Shown one piece after another: positions 59,922 to 64,000 of a stretch of 64,000 nucleotides of DNA. Numbering within the stretch: the stretch's first letter is position 1; every line of letters starts with the position of its first letter. The stretch spans positions 1-64,000 of the forward strand of contig JALHMC010000004.1 of NCBI GenBank assembly GCA_022844225.1. The letters are read 5' to 3'. Source of the DNA: Hyphomicrobiaceae bacterium (GTDB taxonomy: Bacteria > Pseudomonadota > Alphaproteobacteria > Rhizobiales > Hyphomicrobiaceae). The notes under the pieces were generated by a model, which was not told the DNA's origin, made no database searches, and saw only the letters and a program-made list of their open reading frames with translations. The position numbers were made by a program, and so were the translations under genes.

Positions 59922-60620
59922 ATGTCTCACCCCACCGAGGCGCAGTTTACTGCGCTCGACCTGAAGTCCATTGCCGACGACGGCGCCTTCTCCGGCTACG
60001 CCTCGATCTTCGAGCGCCAAGATCTCGGACGCGACGTCATTCAACGCGGCGCCTTTCGCGACACGCTGGCGGCCAAAGGCGCTCGCGGCGTGCGGCTCCT
60101 GTTCCAGCACAAACCCGACGAGCCGATCGGGGTCTGGGAGGAACTCGTCGAGGATGCGAAGGGGCTTTTCGCCCGCGGCCGCCTTGCGACAGAGGTGCCG
60201 CGCGCTCGCGAGGTGCTGTCGCTGATGCGCGCCGGCGCCATCGACGGCCTCTCGATCGGCTTTCGCGCACTCAAGGCGCATCGCGACAAAGCCCGGGGCA
60301 TTCGCCGGATCCAGACGGTCGATCTCTGGGAGATCTCGATCGTCACCTTTCCGATGCTTCCCGACGCGCGCATCCGCAACGTCAAGCATCGTTCGCTCGA
60401 GTCGGGTCGCCCGACAGAGCGCGAGTTGGAACGCTGGCTCACGCGGGACGCTGGGCTCACGCGCTCCGAGGCACGGGCGCTTCTGCGCGACGGCCTCAAA
60501 GGTCTCGGCCGCACGCGGGATGCTGCTGCCGGACCTCCCGAGGAAGCCCGCCTTGCCGAGCGCATCGCCTCGGTCGCGCGCCTCCTTCGCACGTCCCCTC
60601 ATGATCACAGGACCATCTGA
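59922..60620 (+). CDS. HK97-family prohead protease (GTA gp4)
   Basis: 232-residue serine protease that matures the capsid shell. Order: GYASIFERQDLGRDVIQRGAF, catalytic His in LLFQHKPDEPIG, Ser in IDGLSIGFRAL, then VDLWEISIVTFPMLPDA. The ATG at 59922 follows GGAG. The C-terminal Arg-rich region may be a scaffold-like tail. Stop four bases before the capsid start. Confidence 0.93.
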   Translation: MSHPTEAQFTALDLKSIADDGAFSGYASIFERQDLGRDVIQRGAFRDTLAAKGARGVRLLFQHKPDEPIGVWEELVEDAKGLFARGRLATEVPRAREVLSLMRAGAIDGLSIGFRALKAHRDKARGIRRIQTVDLWEISIVTFPMLPDARIRNVKHRSLESGRPTERELERWLTRDAGLTRSEARALLRDGLKGLGRTRDAAAGPPEEARLAERIASVARLLRTSPHDHRTI

Positions 60621-60624
60621 CACC

Positions 60625-61839
60625 ATGCACGACGCTTACGAAACCAAGGGCACGGGCGACCTTGCCACCGCCATCGACGATCTCGCACGCGCGTTCGAGG
60701 TCTACAAAGAGAGCAACGATCAGGCGCTCGCCGAGATCAAGACGCGCGGTGCCAGCGATACCGTCACCGCCGACAAGCTCGCTCGTCTCGACCGGACACT
60801 GGATGAGCTTTCGCTCAAGACGCGCCGGCCGCAGCTCAGCGGAGCGGGTCCGCAACACACGCACGCCGACCTCGCCCACAAGTCGGCCTTCGATACCTAC
60901 GTCCGAAAGGGCGAGACAGCAGCGCTCTCCAGCATCGAGGCCAAGGCACTCTCCGCCGGCACCGGCGCAGATGGCGGTTATCTCGCTCCCGACGAGACCG
61001 AACGCACCGTCAACGCGGCGCTCAGGGGTATTTCTCCGATCCGCGCCATCTCTGGTGTGCGCCAGGTGTCGGGATCGGTGTTCAAGAAGCCGTTCTCGCT
61101 CACCGGTTTTGGCACTGGCTGGGTCGGCGAGACCGCGGCCCGCCCGCAGACCACGACGCCGACGCTCGCCGAGCTTTCGTTCCCGACGATGGAACTCTAC
61201 GCGATGCCGGCTGCTACCCCGCAGCTTCTCGACGACGCCGCCGTCAACATCGACGAGTGGATCGCGGACGAAGTTCGGGTCGCGTTCGCCGAGCAGGAAG
61301 GCACGGCCTTCGTCAACGGTGATGGCGTGAACAAGCCGCGCGGATTTCTCAACTATCCGCAAGTCGCGGACGGCTCGTGGACGTGGGGCAACATCGGCTT
61401 CATCTCGACCGGCGTGGCCGGTGCGTTTCCCGCCGCCAATCCGACCGACAAGCTGATCGATCTCGCCTATTCGGTGAAGAGCGGCTATCGCGCCAATGCG
61501 CACTTCGTCATGAACCGGGCGACGGAGGCGGCCATCCGCAAGTTCAAGGATGCCGACGGGAACTACATCTGGCAGCCGGCGGCGCGTCCCGGGGAGGCTC
61601 CGACCTTGCTCGGCCATCCGGTCGCGGAATCCGAGGACATGCCGAACATCGGGGCCGGCGCGACGGCCATCGCTTTCGGTGATTTCCGGCGGGGGTATCT
61701 CGTCGTCGATCGGGTCGGCATCCGCGTTCTGCGCGATCCCTATTCGTCGAAGCCCTACGTCCTCTTCTACACGACCAAGCGCGTCGGCGGCGGCGTGCAG
61801 GACTTCAACGCCATCAAACTGCTGAGGTTCGCCGTCTGA
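60625..61839 (+). CDS. HK97-fold major capsid protein (GTA gp5)
   Basis: 404-residue capsid protein. An N-terminal helical delta-domain (about residues 1-75; AFEVYKESNDQALAEIKTRG) is removed on maturation. The body carries SAGTGADGGYLAPDETERTV, GWVGETAARPQTTTPTLAEL, INIDEW-like VNIDEWIADEVRVAFAEQEG, and the P-domain/C-terminal VDRVGIRVLRDPYSSKPYVLFYTTKRVGGGV. Complete. Confidence 0.95.
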   Translation: MHDAYETKGTGDLATAIDDLARAFEVYKESNDQALAEIKTRGASDTVTADKLARLDRTLDELSLKTRRPQLSGAGPQHTHADLAHKSAFDTYVRKGETAALSSIEAKALSAGTGADGGYLAPDETERTVNAALRGISPIRAISGVRQVSGSVFKKPFSLTGFGTGWVGETAARPQTTTPTLAELSFPTMELYAMPAATPQLLDDAAVNIDEWIADEVRVAFAEQEGTAFVNGDGVNKPRGFLNYPQVADGSWTWGNIGFISTGVAGAFPAANPTDKLIDLAYSVKSGYRANAHFVMNRATEAAIRKFKDADGNYIWQPAARPGEAPTLLGHPVAESEDMPNIGAGATAIAFGDFRRGYLVVDRVGIRVLRDPYSSKPYVLFYTTKRVGGGVQDFNAIKLLRFAV

Positions 61840-61974
61840 CCTGAGCGAACAGACGCGTTCCCAAAGGCAAGCAACGCGAGGCGGCGGCATCTCCCACCGT
61901 CTCGCTTCTGCTTCCTGGTTCATTCGTGTCGCTTGACCCTTTCGTCTCTGTCCACCTCCTGCCCCCGGAGTCCC

Positions 61975-62553
61975 ATGTCCCTCGTCATGACGAGCGGGCC
62001 CGCGCTCGAGCCGGTTTCACTGGCCGAGGCGAAAGCCCATCTGCGCGTCGACGGCACGGCCGAGGATGCCCTCATCCAAAGCCTGATCGTCACGTCGAGA
62101 CTGCACATTGAGGCGGCACTCGGCCTCGCGCTCATTACTCAGAGCTGGTCCTACTTCCTCGATCGTTGGCCCAAAGGCGGTCGACTGGTTCTGCCGCTCG
62201 GGCCCGTGGCGGCGATCAGCCATGTTCGCGTGTGGAACGAGGAGGGGGGTAGCGAGTCGCTTGCCCTTTCCGGCTTTCTCCTCGACGGACACGGCATGCC
62301 ACCGAGGCTGGTCGCATTGGCGGGCGCGCTGCCGCTCACGCCGGGGCGGGTCGCCAACGGGATCGAGGTCGGTTTCACGGCCGGCTTCGGTGCCGCTTCG
62401 ACCGACGTGCCGGCGACGATCCGGCATGCCCTGCTGCTGCTCGTCGCGCACTGGTACGAGCATCGTGAGCCGGTCGAGATCGGTGTCGGCGTCAACGCGG
62501 TTCCGGCAATGGTCTCGGACCTTCTCGCGCCCTACCGGCGGAGACGCCTGTGA
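61975..62553 (+). CDS. head-tail connector/adaptor protein (GTA gp6)
   Basis: 192-residue connector of the gp6-like family: EPVSLAEAKAHLRVDGTAEDALIQSLIVTSRLHIEAALGLAL, then WSYFLDRWPKGGRLVLPLGPVAAI, ending ALLLLVAHWYEHREPV. It forms a ring below the portal. The ATG at 61975 follows CGGAG. The stop overlaps the next GTG start (GTGA). Confidence 0.9.
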   Translation: MSLVMTSGPALEPVSLAEAKAHLRVDGTAEDALIQSLIVTSRLHIEAALGLALITQSWSYFLDRWPKGGRLVLPLGPVAAISHVRVWNEEGGSESLALSGFLLDGHGMPPRLVALAGALPLTPGRVANGIEVGFTAGFGAASTDVPATIRHALLLLVAHWYEHREPVEIGVGVNAVPAMVSDLLAPYRRRRL

Positions 62554-62879
62554 GCAAGCCACGTATCGGAGCGTTGCGGCACCGCATCGTGCTCGAAGGT
62601 GCCGCCAGGGCGTCTGACGGGGGCGGTGGCGCGGTCGTCAACTGGCTGCCGGTTGCCGAGCTTTGGGCGTCCATCACGCCCTCGACGGGATCGGAGACGA
62701 TCGTCGCCGAAGCCATCGCGGGGCGGATCACCCATGAAATCCTCGTCCGTCACCGCAGCGATATCGTGCCCGCCATGCGGTTTCGGTTCGGCGCGAGGAT
62801 CTTCGAGATCAGTGCGGTTCTCGACGTCGACGAGCGTCGGCGCCAGTCGCGCTGTCTTTGCCGGGAGGAGCTGCTGTGA
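62550..62879 (+). CDS. head-tail stopper/closure protein (GTA gp7)
   Basis: 109-residue SPP1 gp16-type head closure protein: GALRHRIVLEGAARASDGGGGAVVNWLPVAELWASI, then RSDIVPAMRFRFGARIFEISAVLDVDERRR. GTG start at 62550 overlaps the gp6 stop, and its own stop overlaps the next GTG: translational coupling throughout. Confidence 0.9.
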   Translation: MSKPRIGALRHRIVLEGAARASDGGGGAVVNWLPVAELWASITPSTGSETIVAEAIAGRITHEILVRHRSDIVPAMRFRFGARIFEISAVLDVDERRRQSRCLCREELL

Positions 62880-62995
62880 GTGCCATTCTTCGGATGCTGT
62901 CGCCACTGCTGAGGCGTGTGCTCGTGCCGCTCGGCGGCGCAATCTTCGAGCGTGTCGCGGTACGGACCCGGCGCAAGACCGAGCGGAGGAACTGA
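62876..62995 (+). CDS. 39-residue basic protein between GTA gp7 and gp8
   Basis: Short ORF starting GTG at 62876 inside the gp7 stop (GTGA overlap) and ending TGA two bases before the gp8 ATG. The product has a hydrophobic first half (ILRMLSPLLRRVLVPLGGAIF) and a strongly basic end (RTRRKTERRN). The exact fit between neighbours supports translation; it may only serve to couple gp7 and gp8. Not recognised. Confidence 0.55.
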   Translation: MSAILRMLSPLLRRVLVPLGGAIFERVAVRTRRKTERRN

Positions 62996-62997
62996 TC

Positions 62998-63405
62998 ATG
63001 GCGAGTTCGGGCTGGGCCCTGCAGAAATCGATCTACGAGACGCTGGCCATTGATGCCGGCGTGATCGGCCTTCTCGGAAGTTCCCGGATCTATGACGATG
63101 CGCCGCAAAGGAGCGCGTTCCCCTACATCACGCTCGGCCAATCGACGTTGCGTGATTGGAGCACGGGTAGCGAGGACGGCGACGAGCATCTGCTGACGGT
63201 CCACGTCTGGTCTCGTGCCGAAGGTCGCAAGGAAGCGCACGAGATCATGCAGGCGTTGCGCGAAGCGCTGCATGAGCGCGCACTCTCCCTCGAAGGCCAC
63301 CGCCTGGTGAACCTGCGCCATGAGCTTTCGGAGGCGCGGCGCGAAGCCGACGGCGAGACCTACCACGGCATCGTGCGGCTTAGAGCCGTCACCGAGCCAC
63401 TCTAG
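62998..63405 (+). CDS. tail terminator, DUF3168 family (GTA gp8)
   Basis: 135-residue DUF3168 protein: LQKSIYETLAIDAGVIGLLG, then IYDDAPQRSAFPYITLG, TGSEDGDEHLLTVHVWSRAEGRKEAHEIM, and GETYHGIVRLRAVTEP. It caps the tail tube at the head-proximal end. Start by the ATG at 62998; a longer open frame reads through gp7 and is rejected. Confidence 0.92.
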   Translation: MASSGWALQKSIYETLAIDAGVIGLLGSSRIYDDAPQRSAFPYITLGQSTLRDWSTGSEDGDEHLLTVHVWSRAEGRKEAHEIMQALREALHERALSLEGHRLVNLRHELSEARREADGETYHGIVRLRAVTEPL

Positions 63406-63477
63406 CGAGAGCGAGGGCAAGCGCTGCCGAAGCAGCGCGCCATCCCATCACAAACCATTTGGTTCAGGAAAAATGCC

Positions 63478-63891
63478 ATGGCAGCGCAGAGAGGCAAAGA
63501 CCTTCTGCTGAAGGTCGATGCCGACGGATCGGGATCGTTCACGACGGTCGCCGGCCTCAGATCGCGTGCGATCTCGTTCAACACCGAGACCGTCGATGTC
63601 ACGCACTCGGAATCGGTCGGTCGCTGGCGCGAACTCTTGTCGGGGGCGGGCGCGAAGTCGGCGCGCGTCACCGGCGCCGGCATCTTCAAGGATGCCGCCT
63701 CCGACGAGATCGTGCGTGGCTACGTCTTCGCCGGCACCATTCGCAATTGGCAAATCGCGGTACCGGATTTCGGGGTCGTGTCTGGTCCGTTCCAGATCAC
63801 CGCCTTCGAGATCTCGGGACGGCACGACGGCGAGGTCGCCTTCGACATCACGCTCGAATCCGCTGGCGAACTGACGTTCGCGACTGCTTGA
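63478..63891 (+). CDS. major tail tube protein, TP901-1 type (GTA gp9)
   Basis: 137-residue tail tube protein: RGKDLLLKVDADGSGSFTTVAGLRSRAISFNTETVDVTHSES, GRWRELLSGAGAKSARVTGAGIFKD, and GPFQITAFEISGRHDGEVAFDITLESAGEL. Subunits stack to form the DNA channel of the tail. Complete. Confidence 0.93.
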   Translation: MAAQRGKDLLLKVDADGSGSFTTVAGLRSRAISFNTETVDVTHSESVGRWRELLSGAGAKSARVTGAGIFKDAASDEIVRGYVFAGTIRNWQIAVPDFGVVSGPFQITAFEISGRHDGEVAFDITLESAGELTFATA

Positions 63892-63915
63892 GTCCCCAGA
63901 TAGGAAAACCGATCC

Positions 63916-64000
63916 ATGGCAAATCTGCACAGGGGCGAGATCGAGGCTGTTCTCGACGGTCAACCAATGGTCCTCTGCCTGACGCTGGGAGCGCTCGCCG
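63916..64000 (+). CDS. GTA gp10-family protein (5' part, runs off the window)
   Basis: The first 28 codons read MANLHRGEIEAVLDGQPMVL and CLTLGALA, the typical start of the gene-transfer-agent gp10/tail-assembly chaperone family. In RcGTA the same gene follows the tail tube gene. Cut by the window end. Confidence 0.85.
   Translation, partial: MANLHRGEIEAVLDGQPMVLCLTLGALA

Overview
The window looks like a chromosomal segment of a high-GC alphaproteobacterium, probably of the order Hyphomicrobiales (Rhizobiales). The evidence is a folate/FAD-dependent TrmFO, a DnaA-domain-IV-like regulator paired with a DUF6456 protein, a short-chain DUF1499 protein, REP-type palindromes, and a Rhodobacter-type gene transfer agent (GTA) head cluster. 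The genus cannot be fixed from the sequence alone. No rRNA, tRNA, intact insertion sequence or CRISPR array was seen.

Layout. 1-4.2 kb: DNA polymerase IV with a Cys-rich N terminus, then a cluster of REP palindromes arranged as convergent pairs, then a lower-GC islet with an unknown protein and a winged-helix/TIR protein. 4.2-6.8 kb (minus strand): argC, a GNAT acetyltransferase and a Cys-nucleophile alpha/beta hydrolase. argC is preceded by what looks like a complete arginine attenuator: promoter, near-leaderless 20-residue leader peptide with eight Arg, and intrinsic terminator. 6.9-15 kb: housekeeping and metabolic genes (MBL hydrolase, DUF1499, a transglutaminase-like lipoprotein, amidohydrolase, trmFO, an MDR reductase, a GT14 glycosyltransferase) plus a decayed aminotransferase fragment. 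15-25.6 kb (minus strand): a long operon for uptake and breakdown of an unidentified peptide- or amide-like compound (flavoprotein, SDR, amidase, isochorismatase-type hydrolase, dipeptide-type ABC transporter). Its solute-binding protein gene carries an in-frame amber codon.

25.7-43.8 kb: sufE, the DnaA-like/DUF6456 pair, a type I secretion ABC/HlyD pair without a visible substrate, two small secreted proteins, rlmB in an operon with a hydroxyacid dehydrogenase and an aldolase, two paralogous iron alcohol dehydrogenases around a bactofilin and two large hairpins, a frameshifted small secreted protein, a desaturase, and a TAXI solute receptor with a Sel1-type partner. 44-54.7 kb: thrS, an exactly duplicated gene for an 83-residue secreted SAPR-repeat protein, a TetR regulator with two matching 16-bp palindromes, DUF3147, a DmdC-like acyl-CoA dehydrogenase, Sua5, TauE, a hexose-phosphate mutarotase and a cupin.

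54.8-64 kb: a candidate small RNA with promoter and terminator, then the GTA/HK97-type head genes (small and large terminase, portal, protease, capsid, connector, stopper, tail terminator, tail tube, gp10). Between portal and protease sits a polymorphic-toxin module. The portal frame continues past its UGA stop, through a GGQ-stop-TDG linker where related linkers carry Trp, into a WHH-type HNH/ENDO VII nuclease domain. A SUKH (SMI1/KNR4) immunity gene follows, then a broken second portal fragment that has received two oppositely oriented 25-bp insertions. This split portal-toxin/immunity unit and the arginine attenuator are the two most notable finds.
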